A program made the translations under genes and the position numbers. Source: Veillonella sp. VA139 (GTDB taxonomy: Bacteria > Bacillota > Negativicutes > Veillonellales > Veillonellaceae). Taken from it: DNA of 34,143 nt. Below the pieces are notes generated by a model. The model had not been told where the DNA came from, did no database searches, and saw only the letters and a program-made list of their open reading frames with translations. The stretch covers positions 1 through 34,143 of the forward strand of contig NZ_RQVL01000025.1 in NCBI RefSeq assembly GCF_003992005.1, given 5' to 3'. This document shows, piece by piece, positions 6,892 to 15,240 of the stretch (its first letter is position 1; each line of letters starts with the position of its first letter).

Positions 6892-7941
6892 ATGAGCAAC
6901 ACATTACATTTTAATGAATTGCCTAGACCGACTTTCCGTTGGTTAAAGGTAAATCATACAGAAGGCAATGTATGGGCTGGTACAGAACGTGCTACAGTGA
7001 CGGTTGAAGGGTCCAAGCACATTGTAACAGACATTACAAATAAAGAAGTATTAGAACCTTCTTATGAAGGTGTTCATGCAGGTGCTTTGCGCGATGCATC
7101 GCATCATTTTACACATGGCTATCACATTCAAGTGCCAGCTGGTGCAAAAGAAGCATTGACCATAGTTCTTGATGTACAAGGTGCTGTCAGTGAAAGAACA
7201 CGCTTACAAATCGAAGCGGGAAAAGACTCTACCTTAGAGTTAACACTTTGTTTGAAAGGTGAAGCTACTGATGGTCATGTGGGGTTACTTTCAGAAATCG
7301 TATCCCACACAGGAGCGTCTGTGGTGTTCAAAAAAGTGCAATTGTTAACTGGTAAAGTGCAACAATTTGAACATCGTTATACACGAGTAGAAGAGTCTGG
7401 TCATGTTGAGTTCATCAATATTGAGTTGGGTGGATCTGAAAACTACTTGAACTACCAAGAAGATTTGGTTGGCGATTATGCAGAAGTAGAACATGATTTA
7501 GGCTATTGCGGTACAGGTACGCAAGTATTTGACGTCGCTATGTTGATGAAACACATCGGCAGAAAAACAATCAGTAATATTAATAACTTAGGTGCATTGA
7601 ATGGTGCTTCTAAAAAATCATTCCGTGGAACCTTAGATTTCTTGCGTGGTAGTATCGCATCTGAAGGTGCAGAAGAAGATACATGCTTGTTATTAACACC
7701 ACAAGTAAAATCTATTTCTTTGCCATTATTATTATGTAAAGAAGATAATGTATCTGGTAATCACGCATCCAGTGCAGGTCAATTAGACCAAGCTAAATTA
7801 TTCTATTTAATGAGCCGTGGTTTCAATGAAGATGAAGCAAAACACATCATCGTAGAGTCAATGCTACGTCCATTGATAGATCGTATCGGACATGAAGAAA
7901 TGGAAGAAACTGCCTTAGCAGTACTACGACAAAAAATATAA
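6892..7941 (+). CDS. sufD: Fe-S cluster assembly protein SufD
   Basis: A 349-residue SufD paralogue of SufB. The N-terminal part is variable; the beta-helix and the C-terminal helical domain are recognisable from RTLISN-like KTISNINNLG, SFRGTLDFLRGS, LLLCKEDNVSGNHASSAGQLD and YLMSRGFNEDEAKHIIVESML. The His in GNHASSAG matches the conserved SufD histidine near the SufB-SufD interface. It is somewhat shorter than the enterobacterial protein. It is needed with SufBC for iron entry and cluster building. A strong AGGAGG ribosome binding site precedes the ATG, and the gene lies between sufB and sufS. Confidence 0.93.
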   Translation: MSNTLHFNELPRPTFRWLKVNHTEGNVWAGTERATVTVEGSKHIVTDITNKEVLEPSYEGVHAGALRDASHHFTHGYHIQVPAGAKEALTIVLDVQGAVSERTRLQIEAGKDSTLELTLCLKGEATDGHVGLLSEIVSHTGASVVFKKVQLLTGKVQQFEHRYTRVEESGHVEFINIELGGSENYLNYQEDLVGDYAEVEHDLGYCGTGTQVFDVAMLMKHIGRKTISNINNLGALNGASKKSFRGTLDFLRGSIASEGAEEDTCLLLTPQVKSISLPLLLCKEDNVSGNHASSAGQLDQAKLFYLMSRGFNEDEAKHIIVESMLRPLIDRIGHEEMEETALAVLRQKI

Positions 7942-7955
7942 TTGAGAGGGATAGT

Positions 7956-9185
7956 ATGAAACCAATAGCAGAGGCATATAAAGATTTTCCAATATTATCA
8001 AGAACACATCGAGGTAACCGCATTGCCTATTTAGATAGTGGTGCGACCACACAAATTCCAGTGCCGGTAATGAAAGCCTTAGAAACGCATATGGCAAACC
8101 ACAATGGGAACCCCCACCGCGGGGCCCATGTGCTAGCTATGGAAGCGTCCGAAGCCTATGAAGGTACTCGTGATGTGGTGCAGCGTTTTATCAATGCTCG
8201 TAAACGAGAAGAAATTATCTTCACTCGCAACACGACAGAAAGCTTGAATTTAATTGCTCATTCCTATGGATTGAAGCATGTCAAAGCAGGGGATAAAATC
8301 GTCATTACTGTAGCGGAGCATCATGCGAACTTGGTGACATGGCAATATGTGTGCCGTGTAACGGGTGCTATCTTGGAATATATGTACCTAGATGAAACAG
8401 GTCACATTAAAGATGGTGAAATGGATAAAATTGACGAATCTACGAAAATTGTATCCTTTGCCCATGTGAGTAATGTGCTAGGTATGGAGTTTCCTGTGAA
8501 AGAGTTGGTGGAACGTGCTCATGCTGTTGGGGCTATCGCTATCCTTGACGGAGCGCAATCGGCTCCCCATCAAGCCATTGATGTGCAAGCCTTAGATTGT
8601 GATTTCTTCGTATTCTCAGGGCATAAAATGTGTGCCTCTCAAGGCATTGGTGTGGTGTATGGTAAATATCACTTATTAGAAGACATGGATCCATTCTTAT
8701 TTGGTGGGGACATGATTGAATATGTGAAAGAACAAACCACCACTTTCAATGAAGTGCCTTATAAATTTGAGGCAGGTACGCCGAATGCACATGGGGCGAT
8801 CACGTTGAAAGCTGCCATTGAGTATTTGGAACAATTTGGTATGGATGCCATCCATGAATATGAACAAGAATTAGTGCGCTATGTATTACCAAAACTAGTG
8901 GCTATGCCTCATATTCATTTGTTGGGCAGTGCCAATCCAGAAGAAAAGCATGGAGTGATTGCTTTCACTGTGGATGATGTACATCCTCACGATGTAGCAA
9001 CTATTATGGATAGCCATGGGGTATGCTTACGTTCTGGACATCATTGTGCGCAACCACTAGGTGCTTACTATGGAGTACCGGCATCCAACCGGATTAGTAT
9101 GTACATTTATACAAAAAAAGAAGATTTAGATCAATTTTTGGAAGCCCTAAAAACAGTTAGACCAACCATGGGCTTGTCAGAGTAA
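7956..9185 (+). CDS. sufS: Cysteine desulfurase SufS
   Basis: A class V aminotransferase-fold PLP enzyme of 409 residues, the usual group II desulfurase length. The PLP lysine is K224 in FVFSGHKMCAS and the catalytic cysteine is C364 in LRSGHHCAQPLG. The N-terminal motif YLDSGATTQ and the HHANLVTWQ segment are typical. It converts cysteine to alanine, holding a persulfide that passes to SufU. The ribosome binding site is GAGAGGG. The gene starts 14 nt after sufD and ends 13 nt before sufU, so the sulfur-donor pair is co-translated with the scaffold genes. Confidence 0.95.
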   Translation: MKPIAEAYKDFPILSRTHRGNRIAYLDSGATTQIPVPVMKALETHMANHNGNPHRGAHVLAMEASEAYEGTRDVVQRFINARKREEIIFTRNTTESLNLIAHSYGLKHVKAGDKIVITVAEHHANLVTWQYVCRVTGAILEYMYLDETGHIKDGEMDKIDESTKIVSFAHVSNVLGMEFPVKELVERAHAVGAIAILDGAQSAPHQAIDVQALDCDFFVFSGHKMCASQGIGVVYGKYHLLEDMDPFLFGGDMIEYVKEQTTTFNEVPYKFEAGTPNAHGAITLKAAIEYLEQFGMDAIHEYEQELVRYVLPKLVAMPHIHLLGSANPEEKHGVIAFTVDDVHPHDVATIMDSHGVCLRSGHHCAQPLGAYYGVPASNRISMYIYTKKEDLDQFLEALKTVRPTMGLSE

Positions 9186-9198
9186 GGAGAACAATACC

Positions 9199-9624
9199 AT
9201 GGAAATGGATCAAGTGTATACGGAACTGATTTTGGAGCATAACCAAGACAAGCGTAATAAGCGTTTATTAGATGTGTTTACTGCTAGTGAGCATGGTCAT
9301 AATCCAAGTTGTGGTGATGATTTAACATTGCAAGTAAATGTGGTGGACGGCATTGTGAAAGATGCAGCTTACACTGGTTCTGGCTGTGCCATTAGTCAAG
9401 CATCGGCGTCTATGATGATCGATGTGATTACTGGAAAATCCTTAGAAGAAGCGTTCCAATTAGTGGACCTTTTCTTAGGAATGATTAAAAAAGAAGTGAC
9501 TGATGAAGAAGAATTAGAAGCCTTAGAAGATGCTATTGCTTTACAAAATATTTCCAATATGCCTGCTCGTGTGAAATGTGCAGTGCTAGCTTGGCATACA
9601 TTACGTGAAGCATTAAAGAAATAA
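9199..9624 (+). CDS. sufU: Zinc-dependent sulfurtransferase SufU
   Basis: A 141-residue IscU-fold protein with the SufU ligand set: C38 and D40 in NPSCGDD, C63 in GSGCAISQAS and C127 in ARVKCAVLAW. The insertion between the second and third cysteine regions, characteristic of SufU compared with IscU, is present (residues about 80-120, very acidic). SufU binds zinc, accepts persulfide sulfur from SufS and hands it to SufBCD. The ATG at 9199 follows AAGGAGAACAATACC; an ATG two codons later is also possible. It is the last gene of the operon and is followed by a strong terminator. Confidence 0.95.
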   Translation: MEMDQVYTELILEHNQDKRNKRLLDVFTASEHGHNPSCGDDLTLQVNVVDGIVKDAAYTGSGCAISQASASMMIDVITGKSLEEAFQLVDLFLGMIKKEVTDEEELEALEDAIALQNISNMPARVKCAVLAWHTLREALKK

Positions 9625-9628
9625 AAGG

Positions 9629-9671
9629 AAGGCTGCTACAGAATGACCTACATTCTTGAGCAGCCTTTTTT
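9629..9671 (+). terminator. Terminator of the suf operon
   Basis: AAGGCTGCT (9629-9637) pairs with AGCAGCCTT (9659-9667), with inner AGAATG/CATTCT pairing, followed by a T-run. It lies just after the sufU stop and also faces the convergent gene at 9744-9968. Confidence 0.9.
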
Positions 9672-9743
9672 GTGTACTTATCGAAAAAAGATAGACCCTT
9701 AGGACCTATCTTCTAGATTCGTGTATTGTGATATGTTGTGGGA

Positions 9744-9968
9744 TTACCATTGTCCTTCTTGGTGTTCTTTTAACAGTTTCACCACCCGAGGACCACAACC
9801 TTTACCACCGCAAGCACCAGTACCAGCGCTAGTGCGTTCTCTAATTTTGGGGAATGTGTCGCAGCCGTCTAGGATTGCTTCCTTAATTGCTTTTCGTGTT
9901 ATACTACGGCAAGTACAAACTTTTGTTAATTTATCTAAAATGGCCGTAGGAATTTGATTGTCTTCCAT
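9744..9968 (-). CDS. BFD-like [2Fe-2S] cluster-binding protein
   Basis: A 74-residue protein with the BFD (bacterioferritin-associated ferredoxin) domain: C18 and C20 in VCTCRSIT, a helical stretch, then C53 and C58 in GACGGKGCGPR. The C-x-C plus C-x4-C arrangement fits stand-alone BFD-like proteins that carry a [2Fe-2S] cluster; C36 is an extra cysteine. Such proteins act in electron transfer, including iron release from ferritins, and the partner here is unknown. AGGAGGACAGT precedes the ATG. It converges with the suf operon, which could supply its cluster. The promoter and palindrome at 9981-10032 suggest regulation. Confidence 0.85.
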   Translation of the reverse strand: MEDNQIPTAILDKLTKVCTCRSITRKAIKEAILDGCDTFPKIRERTSAGTGACGGKGCGPRVVKLLKEHQEGQW

Positions 9969-9980
9969 ACTGTCCTCCTG

Positions 9981-10032
9981 TATATAGAAACTTTTCTATA
10001 TATAGTATACTCTTCAATATGAGTATTGTAAA
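9981..10032 (-). promoter_or_regulatory. Promoter and palindromic operator of the BFD-like gene
   Basis: On the minus strand TTTACA (10032-10027), a 17-bp spacer and TATACT (10009-10004) form a strong promoter. Just downstream, 9981-9990 (TATATAGAAA) and 9993-10002 (TTTCTATATA) are perfect inverted arms separated by 2 bp, placed over the start site. A second dyad, ATACTC/GAGTAT (10007-10012 and 10021-10026), overlaps the -10 and spacer. The layout suggests repressor control, but the regulator cannot be named. Confidence 0.7.
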
Positions 10033-10241
10033 GAACTTTCATCGTGCATATGAAAGACAGTAGCGATATTACCATATCGTAGTCTGATAGGGGTCAATGG
10101 AGGTATATTTAGCAATAGGTATTGCCTAGATTGGTAGATACTATCGGGTAATATCATACGAGGCGAATTGAGCAGTAGAGGTGATTAACCAACAATAGAT
10201 ACTACATAGTGTATTATAATAGATAACATATAGGAGTTATT
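10033..10241 (+). other. Intergenic region with a long-range inverted repeat before the HAD gene
   Basis: GATATTACC (10065-10073) is the exact complement of GGTAATATC (10147-10155), and inside them GATAG (10086-10090) matches CTATC (10141-10145). CAATAGGTATTG at 10114-10125 is a further imperfect dyad. TATAAT at 10215-10220 is a good -10, with only a weak -35 near 10192. Whether the folded region is transcribed is unknown. Confidence 0.4.
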
Positions 10242-10913
10242 ATGATTTGTGTTATTTTTGATTTAGATGGAACGTTAACAGATTCTCATGAAGGGATTTT
10301 AAAATCTATACGTCATGCTTTAACGAGTATGAATCATCCTATTCCAGATGAGGATACGCTACAATTATTTATTGGGCCACCGTTGGCAGATTCTTTTAAA
10401 GAACATTGTCATATGACAGATGAAGAGGTGGAGCAGGCCTACAGCTTTTTCAAAGAACGGTATGATTCCGTAGGAAAATATGAAAATGCAGTGTATCCTC
10501 AAATTGAGGAAGCATTAAAAGCACTCCGTAAGACAGGTGCTTATGTTGGGATTGCTACGGCAAAACCAGAAGAACAAGCAAAGGATATTATTAAGCATTT
10601 TAAACTAGATCCATACTTTGAAGTAATTCGTGGAGCCAATCGTGAAATTGGTTTAGTCCATAAGCTAGACATTCTGAAAGAAGCTTTGAAAGATATGGAG
10701 ACCATTACAGCGCAAAAATATAAAATTTCCCGGTGGTATATGGTGGGAGATCGTAAATACGATATGGAAGCTGCCAAAGAATTGAACTGCGTGGCTATGG
10801 GGGTATCCTATGGTTATGGTTCAGTGGAAGAATTAGAATCTGCTGGTGCTGATTATATCTGTGAAAGCCCATCCGATATACTAGTGAATATTGCAGTGGA
10901 TACATTGTTATAA
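10242..10913 (+). CDS. HAD-superfamily phosphatase, phosphoglycolate phosphatase-like
   Basis: A 223-residue HAD hydrolase with a type I helical cap. Motif I is FDLDGTLTDS (nucleophile D7, acid/base D9), motif II lies in VGIATAKPEE, and motif III/IV is YMVGDRKYDMEAA. The IGPPLADSF segment is typical of the Gph/PpaX/YjjG subgroup. Substrates could be phosphoglycolate, pyrophosphate or a nucleotide; sequence alone does not decide. ATAGGAGTTATT precedes the ATG. The gene is monocistronic, ending at a bidirectional terminator shared with the convergent aminopeptidase. Confidence 0.85.
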   Translation: MICVIFDLDGTLTDSHEGILKSIRHALTSMNHPIPDEDTLQLFIGPPLADSFKEHCHMTDEEVEQAYSFFKERYDSVGKYENAVYPQIEEALKALRKTGAYVGIATAKPEEQAKDIIKHFKLDPYFEVIRGANREIGLVHKLDILKEALKDMETITAQKYKISRWYMVGDRKYDMEAAKELNCVAMGVSYGYGSVEELESAGADYICESPSDILVNIAVDTLL

Positions 10914-10987
10914 GCTCTATGACCTAGCTTGCTATAGGGTCGTCAGATAATAGTATACAACTACATATCAAAAAGAAATAAGCACAA

Positions 10988-11029
10988 TAAAAAGAGGCAC
11001 CTCGCTGTCATGCGAGGTACCTCTTTTTT
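10988..11029. terminator. Bidirectional terminator between HAD and aminopeptidase genes
   Basis: GAGGCACCTCGC (10994-11005) pairs with GCGAGGTACCTC (11012-11023) with one mismatch around a TGTCAT loop. A-rich sequence precedes it and six Ts follow it, so it can end transcription in both directions. Confidence 0.9.
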
Positions 11030-11063
11030 GTATTATAATATGTTAGTTCTTGCATCTTCAAAT

Positions 11064-11115
11064 AAAAAGGGGAAGTTCTGATGATTTCATAGGGAACATG
11101 TTAATAGAGTTCCCC
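11064..11115 (-). terminator. Possible additional terminator of the aminopeptidase gene
   Basis: On the minus strand GGGGAA at the stop codon (11115-11110) can pair with TTCCCC (11074-11069), followed by five Ts. The loop is long and contains a competing GGGAAC/GTTCCC stem, so support is moderate. Confidence 0.4.
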
Positions 11116-12341
11116 TACACCTGCAATCGTCCTTCAATCATAATAGGAACTTCTTTGCCGTCTTTAGTGGTGCCTATGATGTTCATTTTTTCATGACCTA
11201 TCATAAAATCAGTATGAGCTAAGGATGTATTCAATCCATGTGCTCGTAACTCTTCTTGAGATAATCCATCGCTATGGGCTAAGCAAGTTGGATATGCAGC
11301 ACCTAATGCTAAGTGGCAAGATGCATTTTCATCGTACAAGGTTTCAAAGAAAATCATGTTAGACTGACTAATAGGGGAGTAGTGGTCAACTAATGCTACT
11401 TCACCTAGATAGCAAGAGTTTTCATCCGTTTCGATGAGATTTGTTAAGTACTCGCGACCTTCTTTGGCATCGTAGTCAACGACCTTACCATCTTTGAATG
11501 TCATATGGAAGTCTTCAATACGGTTTCCATCATAGATTAATGGTTTCGTAGAGTATACGATACCGTTGGCACCTGCATAATGAGGAGCGGAAAATACTTC
11601 TTCAGTGGGAATGTTGGCATCAAAGATAATACCTTTCTTAGAAGATTCTTTACCACCTAACCATAAGTGACCTTCTGGCATTTGTAATGTTAAGTCTGTA
11701 CCATTTGGACAGGTGTAATGCAAGGATACTAATTGTAAATCATTTAGTGTTTTAGTACGTTTAGCTAATCGATCTAAATGGTTGGCGAAGGATTCTTCTT
11801 CTGGTACGTGTTTCATACGACATAAGGTAAAGATCGTATTCCATAAGCGATTTATTTTTTCTTCGTCTGTGCCCTCATAACCCAGTAAATCAGCCCATGT
11901 GAGGGTGGCTACGGAAGCCACGCACCAAGTGAGAGTAGAATCCATGATGGCCTCGTGGTAAAATTTAGTTAATTTGCCCATGCTACGAGAGGCGAGAGCG
12001 ATTTTTTCAGAGGGTACACCTTCATAGGCAAATGGATTGGCACTGATTAAGGATAAAATACATGCGTTGGAGTCCAGGATATGGTGATACATATCTTTCA
12101 GCCAAGGCGCAGGATTGGCTAAGACATCATCTTTCACATGGGACAAACGAGACTTCCCTGTCACCGTACTACGCCAGTTGATGTGCACATCTTTGGCACC
12201 CAGTGCATAAGCCTCGTCCACGACGATGTACACAAAGTCTTTGTTCTCTACATCACCGTTGATGACCAACAGTTGATCTTGTTGTAAATTGACACCCTCT
12301 TGTAGTAAAAGTCGGGCATATTGTTGTAAATCTTCTTTCAT
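11115..12341 (-). CDS. M29 family metallo-aminopeptidase
   Basis: A 408-residue M29 (AmpS/PepS/aminopeptidase T-like) enzyme, full length. The N-terminal domain has LLLQEGVNLQQDQLLVING and the DVHINW segment. The C-terminal catalytic part carries the family's metal ligands: Glu in IPTEEVFSAPH, Glu in YLGEVALVDH, His in SCHLALG, and the His and Asp of LAHTDFMIG. It would remove N-terminal residues from short peptides in the cytoplasm using a pair of metal ions. GGAGGTATT precedes the ATG. It is transcribed divergently from the competence operon, with only 85 bp between the two starts. No other gene is joined to it. Confidence 0.9.
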   Translation of the reverse strand: MKEDLQQYARLLLQEGVNLQQDQLLVINGDVENKDFVYIVVDEAYALGAKDVHINWRSTVTGKSRLSHVKDDVLANPAPWLKDMYHHILDSNACILSLISANPFAYEGVPSEKIALASRSMGKLTKFYHEAIMDSTLTWCVASVATLTWADLLGYEGTDEEKINRLWNTIFTLCRMKHVPEEESFANHLDRLAKRTKTLNDLQLVSLHYTCPNGTDLTLQMPEGHLWLGGKESSKKGIIFDANIPTEEVFSAPHYAGANGIVYSTKPLIYDGNRIEDFHMTFKDGKVVDYDAKEGREYLTNLIETDENSCYLGEVALVDHYSPISQSNMIFFETLYDENASCHLALGAAYPTCLAHSDGLSQEELRAHGLNTSLAHTDFMIGHEKMNIIGTTKDGKEVPIMIEGRLQV

Positions 12342-12426
12342 AATACCTCCAAATATATACTGGTAGTGAATTTTAAAGGATACTACTCATCTATGACGAA
12401 CCTTTTGTTTGAAAGGATGTGATAGA

Positions 12427-13023
12427 ATGAAAGTAACAAATCAAAAACGAATTGGCATCATTGTATGCCTATTCCTACTGTGTGTATGTGGATACTATCT
12501 TATTATAGCAGATACACCAATGAAAGGCGATGGATCACCGTCGGATAGTCCAAAGATTGTCAAACAATCAGAAACAGGAAATCAAGGTGGTCCAGTGGAG
12601 AAGGAAACAAAAGGAACTACGATTTTGGTGTATGTCACAGGAGCTGTAGAAGAGCCAGGGTTGTATGAGCTACAAAGTCCTGCGACGGTGAAGTCAGCTA
12701 TTGAGGCCAGTAAAGGACTATTGCCCTATGCAGATGTGAATCATTTACAGCTACAAGATACCTTAGAAGAAAGCACACATATCCATGTAGACTTTAACTT
12801 TCACGGTAGCCCAGAAGAGTTACTAAGAAAACAAAATATGTCTATCAACGAAGCAACGGAAGCAGATTTACAAAAAGTATCTGGTATCGGTCCGAAGATG
12901 GCGAAAAAAATTGTGGACTATCGTCAAGAACATGGACCTTTCAAAAGTGTAGAAGAATTGCGACATGTGAAGGGCATAGGACCTGTATTGTATAAAAAAA
13001 TTGTGGAGAAAGTACGATTATGA
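12427..13023 (+). CDS. comEA: Competence DNA receptor ComEA
   Basis: A 198-residue protein with an N-terminal signal anchor (IGIIVCLFLLCVCGYYLII, about residues 9-27), a low-complexity linker, a SLBB-type domain (ILVYVTGAVEEPGLYEL onwards) and a C-terminal double helix-hairpin-helix DNA-binding domain (SINEATEADLQKVSGIGPKMA and VKGIGPVLYKKI). It binds incoming double-stranded DNA outside the cytoplasmic membrane during transformation. The ATG at 12427 is chosen because AAAGGA (12412-12417) lies 9 nt upstream; the TTG at 12411 overlaps that site. The stop overlaps the comEC start by ATGA, so the two genes are translationally coupled. Confidence 0.92.
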   Translation: MKVTNQKRIGIIVCLFLLCVCGYYLIIADTPMKGDGSPSDSPKIVKQSETGNQGGPVEKETKGTTILVYVTGAVEEPGLYELQSPATVKSAIEASKGLLPYADVNHLQLQDTLEESTHIHVDFNFHGSPEELLRKQNMSINEATEADLQKVSGIGPKMAKKIVDYRQEHGPFKSVEELRHVKGIGPVLYKKIVEKVRL

Positions 13024-15230
13024 AATGGTTACCAAAGCCAATAGACCTAGGCATTACCAGCGTGTTGGGCATGCTATTAGGGATTTGTATGAGCGTATAC
13101 GAAAATGAATTATGTACCTACCTCATGTATTGGTTATGTATCATTACCATATTTGGCATGTTAGGGTTAATAGGATTACGGGGGTACGAACAAAGACAGG
13201 AACCTATCCATAGTGTACTACGGTATGTGGTGAGCATGATGGGTGTTATTTGTGTGTTTACAGGTATAGGATATGTACATACAGATCGAGTCATCACACA
13301 CTATTTTGAAGATAGACCTTTTTATTATGGTGCCGATGGTGCCTATTATGTGCAGTTCACTAGCAATCCACAACCTACAGTAACCTTAGATGGGATTATG
13401 ACCGTGGTGGATGCTGATGTAGAAGGTATGGATATAGATAAAAATGGTGCTATTGAACATGTACCAGCGAAGGGCAGTATTCGTGTCTATGTACCAGGAG
13501 AACCAACTATTCATATGGGAGACCGCTACGTCATTCGTGGTACCGTGAAAGGCTTTACCTACTACGAGCAAAGTGGATCTCTGTCTATGAAAACGAGACA
13601 TATCAATGATGGCTTGCAAGGGAATTTGTACCAAGGGACCATAGAGGGGACCTATGCAGTAGAGAAGACTCTAGGCATATGGCTAGCTGATACGGCGTAT
13701 GCTATCGGTGCTTACTTAGATAAGGTCCACCACTGGGTGGCACAACAATTTGAGGAAAATTTAGATCCATCCATTGCTACCTTAGGATCCTCTTTGGTGC
13801 TAGGCGGTCAATATGCTATGTTACCAGAAACGATGGTGAAATTATTCAGTGAAACAGGGCTTATCCATATTTTGTCGGTGTCAGGGTCCCATATTGCTCT
13901 CTTATTTCTTATCATTTCTACCGTATTACAACGATTGCAGTTACGTAAAGGTGTAGAATTTTCCATCACCTGTACTTTGATTCTACTATACTGTACTATT
14001 GTGGGTTGGAGCCCTCCAGTATTACGCTCTGCCATGATGGGACTATTAAGCGGGTATGTGGTTATGCATGGAGGTACCTACCGTGCCTTGCATGCCCTAT
14101 TACTATCTGCCTTATGTTTACTGCTGTGGAAACCATTGTTCGCAGTAGATATTAGTTTTGTCTTATCCTTTGGGTCTACCTTGGGTATCATTGGGTTGTA
14201 TCCCTATGTGTATCGACTCTTTCCGCCGAATCTTATTTCTAAAGGTGTGGCATTATGTATCTCTGCCCAAGTTCTCATATTTCCCATAGAATTATATTAT
14301 TTTCATATCCTCAGTTTCCTTAGTATCATCTCTAACCTTATAGTAGGCCCCTTGCTAGATATAGCCATCATCGGAGGGCTGTGCCTCTCTTTGTTCAATG
14401 TGGTATTTACCTTTACATGGGGTTGGTCTCTCTTAGGTTTTATTTTGAAAGCCAGCATGTCTCTTTTATTTGCTATCCGTAATCTAGGGCTATTGTGGTC
14501 ACCACCCATGCCGTTGTGGCTAGTGGTAGTATGGTATCTAGGCGTAGGGTATGTGTATTGGTTATTAGCACTGAAAGAGCCTATTCAAGTAGCATGGAAT
14601 AGGATGGCTAGTATTGCCCTTGTGGTAGTAGGTATGCTACCTTTAGGACTATCCTATGTAAAACCAGTGGTACAAGTGGTTCCTATTGCTATCTCCTCAG
14701 GACCAGCTTTCATGGTCTGTAAGACAGGATTTCATAGGGAGGCGTACTTGTACATAGATGCTAAGAATGGCGATATTTCACCGCGAGCGATGAAACAATG
14801 TGTAGATGCCTTGCATCATCGTGGGTTTAGTCGTTGGAATGGTGTGTTTGTAGAGGGATATCAAAAGGGTTATGCTCACGTAGATACCTTAGAGCATCTA
14901 TACAGTAAAGGACAAGCCAGTAAAGATCTAACACTAGATTGGCTATCCGTACAACTTCACCAGAAAGCAGGCTATGAAATCATTGCGAAAGGACAGAAGA
15001 AGTTTCACTTTCACCCTCGAAAAGAAGGAGAAAAAGTTCAAGAAATAGTGTATAATACTAAGAGAGAAACAAATACAATGTACGGCCTTACTGATAGCAA
15101 TCAACTGTTGTACTATCAAGAACGAGGAGCGACACAATTTATCGTGTGGAACACCTTGCATAGTCAATTTGATGTGGAGGAAGGCGTGTATATTGTAGGT
15201 AGCGATGAAAACAATGTAGTAACATTATAA
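13020..15230 (+). CDS. comEC: Competence DNA channel ComEC with a degenerate C-terminal domain
   Basis: A 736-residue polytopic membrane protein. N-terminal helices are followed by an OB-like extracytoplasmic region (about 95-215) and the ComEC/Rec2 competence domain (about 235-510), including LSVSGSHIALLFLI near residue 285 and SPPVLRSAMMG. It forms the channel that takes single-stranded DNA across the membrane. The C-terminal region (about 550-736) sits where a metallo-beta-lactamase nuclease domain is usual, but the HxHxDH motif is missing: the corresponding segment reads VEGYQKGYAHVDTLEHL. The nuclease function is probably lost from this chain. The gene overlaps comEA by 4 nt and precedes holA by 10 nt. 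Confidence 0.9.
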   Translation: MKWLPKPIDLGITSVLGMLLGICMSVYENELCTYLMYWLCIITIFGMLGLIGLRGYEQRQEPIHSVLRYVVSMMGVICVFTGIGYVHTDRVITHYFEDRPFYYGADGAYYVQFTSNPQPTVTLDGIMTVVDADVEGMDIDKNGAIEHVPAKGSIRVYVPGEPTIHMGDRYVIRGTVKGFTYYEQSGSLSMKTRHINDGLQGNLYQGTIEGTYAVEKTLGIWLADTAYAIGAYLDKVHHWVAQQFEENLDPSIATLGSSLVLGGQYAMLPETMVKLFSETGLIHILSVSGSHIALLFLIISTVLQRLQLRKGVEFSITCTLILLYCTIVGWSPPVLRSAMMGLLSGYVVMHGGTYRALHALLLSALCLLLWKPLFAVDISFVLSFGSTLGIIGLYPYVYRLFPPNLISKGVALCISAQVLIFPIELYYFHILSFLSIISNLIVGPLLDIAIIGGLCLSLFNVVFTFTWGWSLLGFILKASMSLLFAIRNLGLLWSPPMPLWLVVVWYLGVGYVYWLLALKEPIQVAWNRMASIALVVVGMLPLGLSYVKPVVQVVPIAISSGPAFMVCKTGFHREAYLYIDAKNGDISPRAMKQCVDALHHRGFSRWNGVFVEGYQKGYAHVDTLEHLYSKGQASKDLTLDWLSVQLHQKAGYEIIAKGQKKFHFHPRKEGEKVQEIVYNTKRETNTMYGLTDSNQLLYYQERGATQFIVWNTLHSQFDVEEGVYIVGSDENNVVTL

Positions 15231-15240
15231 GAGGTGACAG

